DNA of 64,000 bases from Paludibacter sp. 47-17. GTDB taxonomy: Bacteria > Bacteroidota > Bacteroidia > Bacteroidales > Paludibacteraceae. The first letter of the stretch is position 1. Each line of letters opens with the position of its first letter. The position numbers and the translations under genes are program-made. This document shows positions 47,478 to 57,876 of this stretch, in pieces. Below the pieces are notes generated by a model. The model had not been told where the DNA came from and ran no database searches. It saw only the letters and a list, made by a program, of their open reading frames with translations. The stretch covers positions 1-64,000 of the forward strand of contig MKVT01000030.1 of assembly GCA_001898935.1 (NCBI GenBank). The letters are read 5' to 3'.

Positions 47478-49643
47478 CTAACTTTTTAATTTACTCGTTA
47501 TTTTCTGTGTTAATGTAAGCAATTTTTTGCGTACCATTTCCAGTTTTTCGATCGGCTCCATAAATGTAGGGTCCTTTAAATCGATCTGGGTGGCATCTTC
47601 GATTCCTGTCTGCATCGGATATAACAGCACAAAACCTTGTTCGACGAGCGAACTGCCCAGCAGGTAAGGTATTTTATTCATGTACGGATGATACGAGGGC
47701 TTATCACGACGGCTCATCACTACAATGAGGTTATCGTCGGGTTGTAAAGTCTTGAGCAAGGTAGGTAAATACTCCCATCCTGCAAACTCTCTGAATTCGG
47801 ATCGTACCGGATGTTTCACATGGATAGCCCTGATCATTTGCAGCGTGGTATTGGATGCGTAAAATTCGAGCTCTGCTCCGGTAGTGCGCGATATATTCCA
47901 CACCTTAAGCAACCAAAACAGAAAGCCCAGTTCCTTTTCGGCATTTTCGGGGACGATAATCCGGTGGCGCTTACAGTCGGCGATCGGTTTGATGCCCGGT
48001 TTGACAATAAAAGTCGACGTATTGCACTTGGAAAGCACATCATCGATCAGGTGGCCTGTAAACGAATCCGACTCTTCGTTGCGGATATGGAACCCGAGTA
48101 CCAGATCGGTAATTTTATTTTCCTTTACCACACCCGAAATCCCGTTGGCGATATTTAAATCGTAACGAACAATATTGGTGATATGCGTCCCCAGGCTTTG
48201 CGCCTTTTCTTCGGCAATAGCCGTCACTTGCTGAGCAGCCGGAGCGGGGCCGGCCTCTTTCGACTGGTTGTTCATCACATGCATGGTAAAAAAGCCCTCC
48301 GACTTTTTGGTACTGAGCAGGTAGGCCAAATGAATGAGCCGGGGAGCCGTGGACAGATTACTCAACGGCACCAATACCCGCTCTTTGATTTCGCGACTCG
48401 TGGCCTGTGCGTTATCTAATTCGGAAAGAGCAATGTTCTTGGCCCCTTTTTGCGCTTCAAAAGTCGCAATCGTACAGGTGACCAGAATCATCAGAATGGT
48501 ACCGTTCAACACACTATCGTTCAACAAACGAACAGGCAGTCCGGCGTCGGTATACCCTAAAATAATATTATAACCGACCAGCACTGCGGCAAGCGTCGCC
48601 GCAGCCTGAGCATTGCTTAATCCGAAAATAATTCGCCGTTCATCGGCCGATAGCCGGAACGTTTTCTGCGTCAACCAGGCTGCGCTGTATTTCGCCACGT
48701 TGGCAACTACGATCATCACCCCTGCAACCTTCAGCGTATCGAGGTCTTTATAAAAAGCCCGGTAATCGATCAGCATTCCTACTCCGATTAAAAAGAACGG
48801 AATAAAAATGGCATTCCCTACAAACTCGACCCGATTCATGAGCGGAGAGGTAGAAGGAATCAGGCGATTGAGCGACAAACCGGTGAGAAACGCACCGATA
48901 ATCGCTTCGATACCGGCCAACTCGGCCAATACCGCCCCAAGAAAAACCATCACCAGTACAAAAACGTATTGGCCCACATTATCGGTAAAACGCTGGAAAA
49001 ACCACCGTCCGATAAGGGGAAACCCCAGCATCACGATGAGGCCGAACACCACCAGCTGAACGATCATCCGGATCCAGAAAGCCGGAGTCACTTCACCCTG
49101 GGTAGTAGCCACGATCACCGCCAGCACCAGCAGGGCCAGCGTATCGGTAATCAAGGTTCCGCCTACACTGATGCTTACTGCCCGGTTTCTGGCAACTCCC
49201 AGTTTACTGATAATGGGATAGGCAATAAGCGTATGCGAAGCAAACATACTTGCCAGCAAAACGGAAGTAGCCGCCGAAAAATCAAGCACATACAGTCCGG
49301 CTAGCACTCCCATGATCATGGGAACGAGAAAGGTAAACATGCCGAATACTAAACTTTTACGGCTGTTTTTTTTAAAGTCGTCCAAATCGATTTCCAACCC
49401 GGCTAAAAACATGATATAAAGCAAGCCGGCTGTTCCCGAAAGAATGATACTGCTATCGCGGGCCATCAGGTTCAATCCGAACGGACCTATGGCCGCACCG
49501 GCAATGATTAAGCCGAGCAGGTGAGGAATGCGCAATTTATTCAGTAATAAGGGCGCAAAAAGGATAATGATCAGGATGATGAGAAACTTCAACACCGGAT
49601 CGGTGAGCGGCAATGTAAAATCGAGTATATTCAATAACGTCAT
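47478..49643 (-). CDS. CPA2-family cation:proton antiporter with C-terminal USP-like domain
   Basis: A 721-residue protein. Residues 1-400 are a Na+/H+ exchanger domain of about twelve helices with family segments LRIPHLLGLIIAGAAIGPFG and EAIIGAFLTGLSLNR. The rest is cytoplasmic: a universal-stress-like region starting near VLVPLSNLSTAPRLI and a second alpha/beta domain (HRIIVPENAEKELG). It exchanges K+ or Na+ for protons; the tail probably senses nucleotide or ion levels. The zinc-ribbon gene is downstream. Confidence 0.9.
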   Translation of the reverse strand: MTLLNILDFTLPLTDPVLKFLIILIIILFAPLLLNKLRIPHLLGLIIAGAAIGPFGLNLMARDSSIILSGTAGLLYIMFLAGLEIDLDDFKKNSRKSLVFGMFTFLVPMIMGVLAGLYVLDFSAATSVLLASMFASHTLIAYPIISKLGVARNRAVSISVGGTLITDTLALLVLAVIVATTQGEVTPAFWIRMIVQLVVFGLIVMLGFPLIGRWFFQRFTDNVGQYVFVLVMVFLGAVLAELAGIEAIIGAFLTGLSLNRLIPSTSPLMNRVEFVGNAIFIPFFLIGVGMLIDYRAFYKDLDTLKVAGVMIVVANVAKYSAAWLTQKTFRLSADERRIIFGLSNAQAAATLAAVLVGYNIILGYTDAGLPVRLLNDSVLNGTILMILVTCTIATFEAQKGAKNIALSELDNAQATSREIKERVLVPLSNLSTAPRLIHLAYLLSTKKSEGFFTMHVMNNQSKEAGPAPAAQQVTAIAEEKAQSLGTHITNIVRYDLNIANGISGVVKENKITDLVLGFHIRNEESDSFTGHLIDDVLSKCNTSTFIVKPGIKPIADCKRHRIIVPENAEKELGFLFWLLKVWNISRTTGAELEFYASNTTLQMIRAIHVKHPVRSEFREFAGWEYLPTLLKTLQPDDNLIVVMSRRDKPSYHPYMNKIPYLLGSSLVEQGFVLLYPMQTGIEDATQIDLKDPTFMEPIEKLEMVRKKLLTLTQKITSKLKS

Positions 49644-49662
49644 ACAATACGGATTTAGTTGT

Positions 49663-49670
49663 CAAAAGTA
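49663..49670 (-). promoter_or_regulatory. Antiporter -7 box
   Basis: TACTTTTG on the minus strand lies 19 bases before the antiporter start. No clear -33 box is seen. It diverges from the fucosidase promoter. Confidence 0.5.
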
Positions 49671-49707
49671 CAATTTTTTATTGAAAATGGAAGTTCCCCG
49701 GCCAAGG

Positions 49708-49739
49708 TTTTGAGGGAAACAATTTATTCTTTACTTTTG
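49708..49739 (+). promoter_or_regulatory. Fucosidase promoter
   Basis: TTTTG (49708-49712) and TACTTTTG (49732-49739) are 19 bases apart and the start codon follows after 21 bases. This is one of the best promoter matches in the window. Confidence 0.7.
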
Positions 49740-49760
49740 TGTAACCAAAAGAAAAACACC

Positions 49761-51143
49761 ATGCAAAAAACACGTCTATCAGCGCTAATTGCTGCCCTTG
49801 TACTCTGCTTGATGGCTTATGGCCGGCAAACCGGCAATCAACAACAAGCTTCGCAAGCCTATATGTCCAACTATCAGAAGGTAATGGACCGCACTGCCTG
49901 GTGGCGGCACGACAGGTTCGGGATGTTTATCCATTTCGGCGCATATGCCGTACCGGCACGTGGCGAATGGGTGAAATCGAATGAGCGTATCACGACCGAA
50001 GCCTACCAGAAATACATCGAGGCATTTAATCCGGTTGATTTCGACGCACGCCAATGGGCGCGGCTCGCTAAGGCGGCAGGTATGAAATATGCGGTCATGA
50101 CTTCAAAACATCACGACGGCTATTGCCTCTTCGATAGCAAACTGACCGATTACAAGCTTTCGCCCCGTTTCCAGGGCCGCGATTTAGTGCGCGAATTTCT
50201 GGATGCATTCCGTGCCGAAGGCATTAAAGTGGGCCTCTATTACTCCATCATCGACTGGCATCATCCCGATTATCCCAATGTGGGTAACCATCCGCAACGC
50301 GACGACAAGGAATACGCCAAACGAAAATTCAACTGGGATAATTACCTGAAATACATGCACGGACAGGTAGAAGAATTGGTTACCGGTTACGGCAAACTCG
50401 ACATTATGTGGTTCGATTACTCCTTTGGCGACTACACCGGCGACAAATGGAAAGCACGCGAACTGGTGGAGATGGTACGCCGGCATCAACCGGGTATAAT
50501 TCTCGACAACCGGCTCGAAATACACGAAGGGACTGCCAACCGCACCCGTACGGTTACAGCGCTCGGCGACTTTGAAACTCCCGAACAGGGCATTCCCGAT
50601 GTTCCGCTCACCGACAAATACGGGAATCCCATTCCCTGGGAAACCTGCCTGACACTCAACGATCATTGGGGATATGCCGAGTTCGACAAGGATTGGAAAT
50701 CGGCCGAGCTGGTGGTTCATACCCTGGTGAATTGTGTCAGCAAAGATGGTAATTTATTGTTGAACGTGGGTCCTGATGCGCGTGGAAACATCCCTGCCGA
50801 ATCGGTCGAAATTCTGACCGAAGTCGGTAAATGGATGCAGGTGAATCATGAAAGCATTTATGGTTGCGGCAGGTCGGCACTGCCTAAGCCCGACTGGGGA
50901 CGTTATACGCAAAAAGATAAAACGGTGTTTGCACACTGGCTGCATCCCAACGTAGGGTATCTGAATGCACGCGGCATCGACCATAACCAGGTAAACGGAA
51001 TCTGGTTTCAATACAGCGGAGCAGAGCTCAACTACTTCCCTACCTGGTGGGGAAACACCGGAGAAGGAAATTTATTCATCAATGTAAACCGCACCGAAAA
51101 GCCATTCCGCTTCGATACTGTTGTGAAAATTCAATTAAAATAA
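49761..51143 (+). CDS. GH29 alpha-L-fucosidase
   Basis: A 460-residue secreted enzyme (signal peptide MQKTRLSALIAALVLCLMAYG). GH29 landmarks are WWRHDRFGMFIHFGAYAVPA, MTSKHHDGYCLFDSKLTDY and the nucleophile Asp in KLDIMWFDYSFGD. The C-terminal beta-sandwich is short. It removes alpha-L-fucose from glycans. The ATG at 49761 is chosen because it follows the promoter and begins the signal peptide. It stands alone between two leftward units; there is no fucose catabolic gene nearby. Confidence 0.93.
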   Translation: MQKTRLSALIAALVLCLMAYGRQTGNQQQASQAYMSNYQKVMDRTAWWRHDRFGMFIHFGAYAVPARGEWVKSNERITTEAYQKYIEAFNPVDFDARQWARLAKAAGMKYAVMTSKHHDGYCLFDSKLTDYKLSPRFQGRDLVREFLDAFRAEGIKVGLYYSIIDWHHPDYPNVGNHPQRDDKEYAKRKFNWDNYLKYMHGQVEELVTGYGKLDIMWFDYSFGDYTGDKWKARELVEMVRRHQPGIILDNRLEIHEGTANRTRTVTALGDFETPEQGIPDVPLTDKYGNPIPWETCLTLNDHWGYAEFDKDWKSAELVVHTLVNCVSKDGNLLLNVGPDARGNIPAESVEILTEVGKWMQVNHESIYGCGRSALPKPDWGRYTQKDKTVFAHWLHPNVGYLNARGIDHNQVNGIWFQYSGAELNYFPTWWGNTGEGNLFINVNRTEKPFRFDTVVKIQLK

Positions 51144-51179
51144 GCCGTACCCGGGAATTTCGGCACATCGGGCAGCAAA

Positions 51180-52271
51180 TCAATACTTTTCGATGAGGAA
51201 CAAATATTCTTTATAGGCTGTATCGTTGCCGGTCCACTCATGTGTCCACCGCATCTGGCTCATTACATTTTTTCGGTAATCGATTTCCAGGGCCTTGAGC
51301 AACCTGCCGGACGACCGCAGGATATCGAACAGTTCGTTCCGGGTTGCCCTGCCGCCCGAACTATACGAAAACAGAACATAGCTGGCATTGGTAGCATCGA
51401 TCAGTTTTTTGATGGATTGTAACGCAAGAAAATTCCCTTCACGGTCTTTTCTATACTCTTCAAAAACCGAGGCCGAGACCCCGTCGCGGGAATCGACCCT
51501 CCGGTTGGCCTTTCCAAACAGGGTTGGCCGGTCGTTGAGTATGACAGTGGTCCAAATATGATAATAAGAATTATAACGCACCCTGCTGGGTGGCATCTTG
51601 GCATTGTTCGACCCGTAAGGCGGATCAAAATAAGCCAGATCGAAACGCCGGTTACACACCGTGTCGAAAATATCGCCTCTCACTACCTGGTTATCGCGGG
51701 TATTCACGAACAGCAGGGGAAGCTCCAGTTTTAATTCTTTGTGCGAGCGAACCGACCATCCCGACAAATAGGCTACGTAGTGTCCGAGGGTGTTATCGAC
51801 CGAATCGAGCGCCAGGATGAGGCTGGTTAATGCCACGGCCCGTTCTATTTCATCCAGGTTCATGGTATCGATCTCTGCCCGGATGGCATCGAGTTTACGG
51901 GTATTTTTCAACTGAAAAGGCCGTTTGGCAGTATTCTGGAGAGTGCCCCCATAATGCTCCGAGAACCAACCTTCGTAACCTTTCAGCGAATTCAAATGAT
52001 CGATGATAGGCCGATAATGGGCCGGCGAGCGTTTATTTAAAAGATATGCGCGGGCAAAGGTTTCCGACCATACCGAGATATCGCTGGAGGTAGTAAGGTA
52101 GCCCGATTTGGCAAAAGCCTGCGAAACGCGGGTGGAGCCGCTAAACCCGTCCAGTACGGTATCGATATCCAACTCGCCGATCAATCCAACGATATAAGGT
52201 AAAATTTTAAGTTTCGACCCCGCATATTTAATTCCCTGTGTGGGCGGAACAGTATGGATTGTTTTTTTCAT
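51180..52271 (-). CDS. Orphan D12-type N6-adenine DNA methyltransferase
   Basis: A 363-residue Dam-like enzyme. The SAM-binding beginning is GIKYAGSKLKILPYI with the FxGxT-like loop DGFSGSTRVSQAF, and the catalytic motif is DPPY (about 218) in LAYFDPPYGSNN. The region between has the target-recognition part. No restriction enzyme gene is adjacent, so it is a solitary methyltransferase or has a distant partner. It starts 21 bases after mutS2 and may be co-transcribed with it. The target site cannot be read from the sequence. Confidence 0.87.
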   Translation of the reverse strand: MKKTIHTVPPTQGIKYAGSKLKILPYIVGLIGELDIDTVLDGFSGSTRVSQAFAKSGYLTTSSDISVWSETFARAYLLNKRSPAHYRPIIDHLNSLKGYEGWFSEHYGGTLQNTAKRPFQLKNTRKLDAIRAEIDTMNLDEIERAVALTSLILALDSVDNTLGHYVAYLSGWSVRSHKELKLELPLLFVNTRDNQVVRGDIFDTVCNRRFDLAYFDPPYGSNNAKMPPSRVRYNSYYHIWTTVILNDRPTLFGKANRRVDSRDGVSASVFEEYRKDREGNFLALQSIKKLIDATNASYVLFSYSSGGRATRNELFDILRSSGRLLKALEIDYRKNVMSQMRWTHEWTGNDTAYKEYLFLIEKY

Positions 52272-52292
52272 TCCCGGACAGTCGACCTTGCA

Positions 52293-54761
52293 TTACACAT
52301 CCATCTCCACAATGGTTATTCCCGCTCCTCCCAACTGCACATGCTCGTCGCGAAAACTTTTAACACCGCTGACAGTGGCCAGGTACTGCCGTATAATCTG
52401 CCGCAATGCTCCGGTACCGGTACCGTGCAGAATCCGCACGCCGGACACTCCGACCATCACAGCATCATCAATAAAATACGTCACCGCCTGCAACGCTTCG
52501 TCGGCCCTCATCCCGCGCAGATCGATCTCCGGACTGAAATTTAATTTACGGCTGCGAACTTCTTCGGTCACCGTCGACTTAGCAAAAACCTGACGTTTTT
52601 CCTTTTTAAGCTGGTTATTGCTTACCGGCTCGAGCCGGTTGAGTCGTACCGTCGATTTAAGACTGCCAAATGCTACGACCGCCAGTTTATCCTGCACTTC
52701 GAGGATGGTGCCCGTTGCCGACTGATCTTTTAATCGTACCGACATACCCGGTTCAAAACCCTTGGTTTTCTCTCCCGTCGACTGCCGATCGGGTGAAGTT
52801 GTTTTACCAGGTATTGATGGACGGTGATCGTCGGTCCTTTTTCCCTGCGAAAGTTTTTTTTCGGTCGGCTCCAATTGCAACACACGATCGCGAAATTCCT
52901 GCAACTCGCTGCGTACCGCTTTGGTTTTATCCTTATCGGCCTGTGCCTCTTTAATACTGCGGATGGTATTTTCGATCCGGGCATTGGCTTCGGAAAGCAA
53001 TTGCTGCGCTTCGGCTTTTGCTTTATTGGTAATTTCCTTTCGCTGACGGTTGATCTCGGTCATGTCGGCTTCATAACGGGCTTCGAGTTCTTCGAGGCGT
53101 TTTTCCTTCAGCCGGATCTGCTGACGTTTTTTCTCCCAGTAGCGTTTATCGCGCACGATATCCTGAAGGTGCTTGTCGTAATCGAGGTGTTCCGAACCTA
53201 CCTTTTCGGCCGCATCGGCTATTAAGTCCTCCGGGAGTCCGATTTTCCGGGCAATTTCGATGGCAAACGACGAACCCGGATTACCGATTTCCAGCATAAA
53301 CAAGGGTTGAAGGTGCTGGCGATCGTAGAGCATGGCGCCATTTACAATTCCTTCGGCATCCTCGGCATAATGTTTTAAATTGGTGTAGTGAGTAGTTATT
53401 ACTCCGAAAGCTTTGTTGCGGTTGAAGCGTTCGAGAGTGGCCTCGGCTATCGCTCCTCCGATCATCGGTTCGGTACCGGTGCCGAATTCATCAATCAAAA
53501 TCAAGGTGGAATCGGTACTGTGACGCACGAAATACTTCATATTAGTAAGGTGCGAGCTGTAAGTCGACAAATCGTTTTCGATGGATTGCTCGTCGCCGAT
53601 ATCGATAAAAATACGGGTGAAGATACCGCAACGGCTATCGGGATGCACGGGGATGAGCAAACCGCACTGCAACATGTATTGGAGCAGTACCACTGTTTTC
53701 AGGCACACCGACTTTCCTCCCGCGTTGGGCCCGGAAATGAGCAGGATGCGCTGTTGCTCATTCAGCTGAATATCCAGGGGAACCACCTGCTTACCTTGTT
53801 TCTCGAGCGACAGGTACAAGAGCGGATGCACGGCCCGTCGCCATTCGAGCTGACAAACCGGATCGGTTTTGGGTTTGATGGCATTTATTTTCCGGGCCAG
53901 CAAAGCCTTCGAGCGCAAAAAATCGACTTCGCCCAAGAAATATTGCGATTCAATAACCGCATCGGTAAAAGGCCGTAAAAATGCGGTAAACTCGGTAAGG
54001 ATACGGATTACCTCCCTCCGCTCCTCCCCTTCCAGCTCGCGGATACGGTTGTTGGCCTCCACCACCTGTGCAGGCTCGATAAAAACCGTTTTCCCGCTGG
54101 CCGACTCATCGTGCACTATACCCGAAAGCTTGCGTTTAAACGCCGGCGAAACCGGTATTACCAACCGCCCTTCGCGCAGCGTAGGGCTTACATCTTTTTC
54201 AACGTAGCCATCGGCCTGCGCCTGACGTAAAATCTGATTCAACGATCGCGACACCGACGATTGTACCTGAATCATCTGCCGGCGAATGGAGGCTAATTCG
54301 TGCGAAGCATTATCCTTTATCTTTCCGAATTTATCCAGAATCAAATCGATGCGTTTCAGAATCCCGGGAAAAAGCTCCACCCCCCGAATCATATCGTGCA
54401 AACGGGGAAATTGTTCGGCTTCCTTTTTGGCGATAAAATCGACTACGCGCCGCACAGCTTCCAAGGCCCGCCGGAGCTCGAACACTTCCTGTTCGTCGAG
54501 AAACAGCCCCTCCACCCTGATGCGTGAAAGCCCTTCGCGCAGGTCGAAAAAATCGCCTACAGGAAGGGTTTCGCCGGCATCGGTCAACAAACGCAACAGC
54601 TCTTCGGTCTGGCTTATTTGCAGTTGCACCGTATCGAAATCGGAAGAAAAGCGGATTTCGCCTACTTTATCTTTTCCTAGTGTGGATATGCAAGAATTGA
54701 GCAGTAAGGTACGAATACTGCTGAAATCAATCTTCGTTTCAAAATTCGAGGGATATAGCAT
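52293..54761 (-). CDS. mutS2: MutS2 endonuclease/ATPase
   Basis: An 822-residue MutS2. Order: core and lever helices (1-300), ATPase with Walker A GPNAGGKSV and Walker B LILIDEFGTGTEP, a long coiled coil with KOW-like linker (about 515-720), and a C-terminal Smr nuclease domain with EIDLRGMRADEAL and LHGTGTGALR. MutS2 suppresses recombination and in some bacteria rescues stalled ribosomes by splitting subunits. It starts 48 bases after the xylose transporter gene and is followed by the methyltransferase. Confidence 0.94.
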   Translation of the reverse strand: MLYPSNFETKIDFSSIRTLLLNSCISTLGKDKVGEIRFSSDFDTVQLQISQTEELLRLLTDAGETLPVGDFFDLREGLSRIRVEGLFLDEQEVFELRRALEAVRRVVDFIAKKEAEQFPRLHDMIRGVELFPGILKRIDLILDKFGKIKDNASHELASIRRQMIQVQSSVSRSLNQILRQAQADGYVEKDVSPTLREGRLVIPVSPAFKRKLSGIVHDESASGKTVFIEPAQVVEANNRIRELEGEERREVIRILTEFTAFLRPFTDAVIESQYFLGEVDFLRSKALLARKINAIKPKTDPVCQLEWRRAVHPLLYLSLEKQGKQVVPLDIQLNEQQRILLISGPNAGGKSVCLKTVVLLQYMLQCGLLIPVHPDSRCGIFTRIFIDIGDEQSIENDLSTYSSHLTNMKYFVRHSTDSTLILIDEFGTGTEPMIGGAIAEATLERFNRNKAFGVITTHYTNLKHYAEDAEGIVNGAMLYDRQHLQPLFMLEIGNPGSSFAIEIARKIGLPEDLIADAAEKVGSEHLDYDKHLQDIVRDKRYWEKKRQQIRLKEKRLEELEARYEADMTEINRQRKEITNKAKAEAQQLLSEANARIENTIRSIKEAQADKDKTKAVRSELQEFRDRVLQLEPTEKKLSQGKRTDDHRPSIPGKTTSPDRQSTGEKTKGFEPGMSVRLKDQSATGTILEVQDKLAVVAFGSLKSTVRLNRLEPVSNNQLKKEKRQVFAKSTVTEEVRSRKLNFSPEIDLRGMRADEALQAVTYFIDDAVMVGVSGVRILHGTGTGALRQIIRQYLATVSGVKSFRDEHVQLGGAGITIVEMDV

Positions 54762-54809
54762 AATGGAATGTTACGATAACCGCCGGCAAAGATACGAAGA
54801 AAAAATGAT

Positions 54810-56366
54810 TTACTTTTTCCAAAGTTTATTCATCTCCTCGAGCGTTTTACCCTTGGTTTCGGGGACCATCTTCCAAATGAAAACTGCGGCCAGAATTCCC
54901 ATCACGCCATATACCCAATAAGAAAAACCATGATTGAACTGACCGACGAGGGCTTCGTTTTTATTCATCATCGGGAATGTCCACGATACCAGGAAGTTGG
55001 ATACCCACTGGGCAGCCACGGCAATCGACATCACGCTCGAACGCACCGAATTGGGGAAAATCTCGGCCAGCATTACCCAGCATACCGGTCCCCACGACAT
55101 GGCAAAACCGGCCGTGTACATCAGCATGAAAAACAGCTTCAGTCCACCCGGCCAGCTTCCCGCAAATCCGGTTCCGAGTCCGGCCATGGCAACTGCCATA
55201 ATAAGCGCACCAATAATAAGCAGCGGGCGACGACCGAATTTATCGACGGTAAGAATGGCCAGAACGGTAAACGAAAGGTTGATCACTCCGACAATAATGG
55301 TCTGCAACAAGGCGGTATCGGTACCCGAACCCATCGATTTGAAAATTTCGGGGGCATAGTACAACACCACATTGATTCCGACAAACTGCTGGAAAGCCGA
55401 CAACAACACCCCTACCGCAATAATTTTAAATCCGAACGAGCGAATGGGGGCAACGAGGGCGATGGCAAAACTTCCGATCAACGAAATTTCGAATGCATTG
55501 GAATTACCGGCATATTTCAGTCCTATAAAAGCGGCCGAGAACAGTAGTATCCAGGTTACCAGAAACTGATAATAAGGCTTAAGCGACTGGGTGGCATCCA
55601 GGTCGAGACTCCGTTGAATATCGTCGATTTCGACTTCAGCTTCGCCCGAACCCACCAATTTCACCAGAATGGTACGCGCTTTATCTTTTTTGGCATTCAT
55701 CACCAGCCAGCGCGGGGTTTCGGGAACTACAAACAGGAAGATCAGAAACAAGGTGGCGGGAATGATTTCAGAAGCAAACATCCAGCGCCAGCCGGTAGTA
55801 TTCAGCCAACCCGTATCGCCCTGAAGGGCAATGGCATAATTCACGAAATAAACCACCAACATCCCGAAGATAATCGCGAACTGATTCCACGAAACCAATG
55901 CTCCGCGTTTGTCGTGCGGTGCCACCTCGGCAATATACATGGGCGAAACCATGGAAGCCATACCTACTCCCACACCACCGATAATGCGGTAAAAAATAAA
56001 TAAGTCGGCAAAAGTATGATCGCCCGATCCCGGCATCCCGAGAAACATTTCGGGCCAGGCCGAACCGATGGCCGACAGGAGGAACAGCACCGCTGCAATT
56101 TGCAACGCGGGTTTCCGTCCGAATTTCTGACTTACAAAGCCCGCAATTGAAGCACCGATCACACAGCCGATAAGAGCACTGCTCACAATGAAACCTTCCA
56201 TTGCATTGGCCAGGTCGGGCGAGAGCCCCATAGGATCGACAAAGAAAACACGGAGCGAACTCACGGTTCCGGAAATCACGGCCGTATCGTAACCGAAAAG
56301 TAAACCACCCAGGGTGGCCACGAGTGTTATACCCGTCAGATAGAGAGGATTTTTATTAGAAGACAT
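54810..56366 (-). CDS. xylE: D-xylose:proton symporter, MFS sugar-porter family
   Basis: A 518-residue transporter with twelve helices. Sugar-porter signatures are GGLLFGYDTAVISG after helix 1, RIIGGVGVGMAS in helix 4, the PETPRWL loop motif and the C-terminal PETKGKTLEEM. It is close to E. coli XylE in layout, including QQFVGINVVLYYAPEIF in helix 7. It follows xylA by 151 bases in the xylose operon, which supports xylose as substrate. Confidence 0.9.
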   Translation of the reverse strand: MSSNKNPLYLTGITLVATLGGLLFGYDTAVISGTVSSLRVFFVDPMGLSPDLANAMEGFIVSSALIGCVIGASIAGFVSQKFGRKPALQIAAVLFLLSAIGSAWPEMFLGMPGSGDHTFADLFIFYRIIGGVGVGMASMVSPMYIAEVAPHDKRGALVSWNQFAIIFGMLVVYFVNYAIALQGDTGWLNTTGWRWMFASEIIPATLFLIFLFVVPETPRWLVMNAKKDKARTILVKLVGSGEAEVEIDDIQRSLDLDATQSLKPYYQFLVTWILLFSAAFIGLKYAGNSNAFEISLIGSFAIALVAPIRSFGFKIIAVGVLLSAFQQFVGINVVLYYAPEIFKSMGSGTDTALLQTIIVGVINLSFTVLAILTVDKFGRRPLLIIGALIMAVAMAGLGTGFAGSWPGGLKLFFMLMYTAGFAMSWGPVCWVMLAEIFPNSVRSSVMSIAVAAQWVSNFLVSWTFPMMNKNEALVGQFNHGFSYWVYGVMGILAAVFIWKMVPETKGKTLEEMNKLWKK

Positions 56367-56517
56367 GTTGCTGATGGTTTTTGAAGTAAGGATTGTTAAT
56401 AAACAAGTGAAAGTGGAGGGAGAAAATGATTTCCCCGCCCCACTTTTTATACGCTTCGCAGAAGTTCATTTCTCCTGTTTTCCTTTCAGAAGAAATGTGG
56501 TTTCCAACCAAGCTCCA

Positions 56518-57837
56518 TTAAATATACATATTCACGATTGCTTCGTAAAGTTCTTGTTTCCCGCTGATTTGCGCAGGTTCGGCACCTTTAGCCACGGCCA
56601 GCGCACGCAAATCCTCCAGGCTAAGTTTCCCTTCTTCAAACTCCTTCCCCTTACCGGCATCAAACGAAGCATAACGGTTTTTCAACATGGTCGGGATAGG
56701 CGACGCTTCGAGAATTCCTGCAGCTGCCTCCAGGGCACGGGCAAAGGCATCCATACCGGCAATGTGGGCAATAAAGATATCTTCGAGATCGGTAGAATTA
56801 CGACGAGGTTTCGCATCGAAATTGGTGCCACCGCCCTGCAAACCACCGCCTTTCAGAATCACCAGCATGGCCTGTGTGAGTTCGTTGAGGTCGATCGGGA
56901 ACTGATCGGTATCCCAGCCGTTCTGATAATCGCCACGGTTGGCGTCCATGGAACCCAGCATGCCGGCGTCCACCGCACATTGTAAATCGTGTTCGAAGGT
57001 ATGTCCGGCCAACGTAGCGTGATTTACTTCGATATTGAGTTTGAAGTCCTTATCCAGACCATGGTGACGAAGAAATCCGATCACGGTTTCGGCATCCACA
57101 TCGTACTGGTGTTTAGTGGGTTCCATTGGTTTCGGTTCGATCAGGAAATTACCTTTAAAGCCTTTGGAACGACCATAATCGCGGGCGATTTTGAGCATGG
57201 TAGCCAGGTGTTCTTTTTCGCGCTTCATATCGGTATTCAGAAGGCTCATATAGCCTTCGCGACCACCCCAAAATACATAGTTTTCGCCACCCAGTTCGAT
57301 GGTAGCATCGATGGCATTCTTGATTTGCGTGGCAGCACGCGTCACCACATCAAAATCGGGATTGGTAGCCGCCCCGTTCATGTAACGTTTGTGAGAGAAC
57401 ACATTGGCAGTACCCCACAACAACTTGATTCCTGTTTCCTGTTGCTTTTGTTTAGCATAAGCCACTACAGCTTTCAGACGCGTTTCGTACTCTTCAATCG
57501 AATCACCCTCGTCCACCAGATCGATATCGTGGAAGCAGTAGTAGCCGATACCTATTTTTTGCATGAATTCGAAACCGGCATCCAGTTTATCTTTGGCAGC
57601 CTGAACGGGATCGGAGTCTTGTTTCCACGGGAAGGATTTGGTAGGCCCTCCGAACGGATCGTCCGATTCGCTGCAGAGGGTATGCCACCAGGCCATGGAG
57701 AACTTGAACCAATCCTTCATTTTGCGGCCATAAACTACTTTTTCGGCATCGTAGTAACGGAATGCCATCGGGTTCTTGCTTTCTTTACCCTCGAATTTGA
57801 TTTTTTCCACCGAAGGAAAATACACCTTGTTTGTCAT
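56518..57837 (-). CDS. xylA: Xylose isomerase
   Basis: A 439-residue metal-dependent TIM-barrel enzyme that converts D-xylose to D-xylulose. Family landmarks are [20 protein letters not shown], the metal-binding [15 protein letters not shown] and [18 protein letters not shown], and [10 protein letters not shown] near the C-terminus. It is of the long, class II type. It lies 39 bases after xylB. Confidence 0.96.
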   Translation of the reverse strand: MTNKVYFPSVEKIKFEGKESKNPMAFRYYDAEKVVYGRKMKDWFKFSMAWWHTLCSESDDPFGGPTKSFPWKQDSDPVQAAKDKLDAGFEFMQKIGIGYYCFHDIDLVDEGDSIEEYETRLKAVVAYAKQKQQETGIKLLWGTANVFSHKRYMNGAATNPDFDVVTRAATQIKNAIDATIELGGENYVFWGGREGYMSLLNTDMKREKEHLATMLKIARDYGRSKGFKGNFLIEPKPMEPTKHQYDVDAETVIGFLRHHGLDKDFKLNIEVNHATLAGHTFEHDLQCAVDAGMLGSMDANRGDYQNGWDTDQFPIDLNELTQAMLVILKGGGLQGGGTNFDAKPRRNSTDLEDIFIAHIAGMDAFARALEAAAGILEASPIPTMLKNRYASFDAGKGKEFEEGKLSLEDLRALAVAKGAEPAQISGKQELYEAIVNMYI

Positions 57838-57876
57838 AATTTTATTACTTGTTAATTGTTAATTGTCAATCGTTGA

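Noticed and set aside
51180-52271. Methyltransferase considered as part of a restriction or BREX-type defence island
   Set aside because: Neighbours are a fucosidase and mutS2; no nuclease, helicase or other defence gene is next to it.
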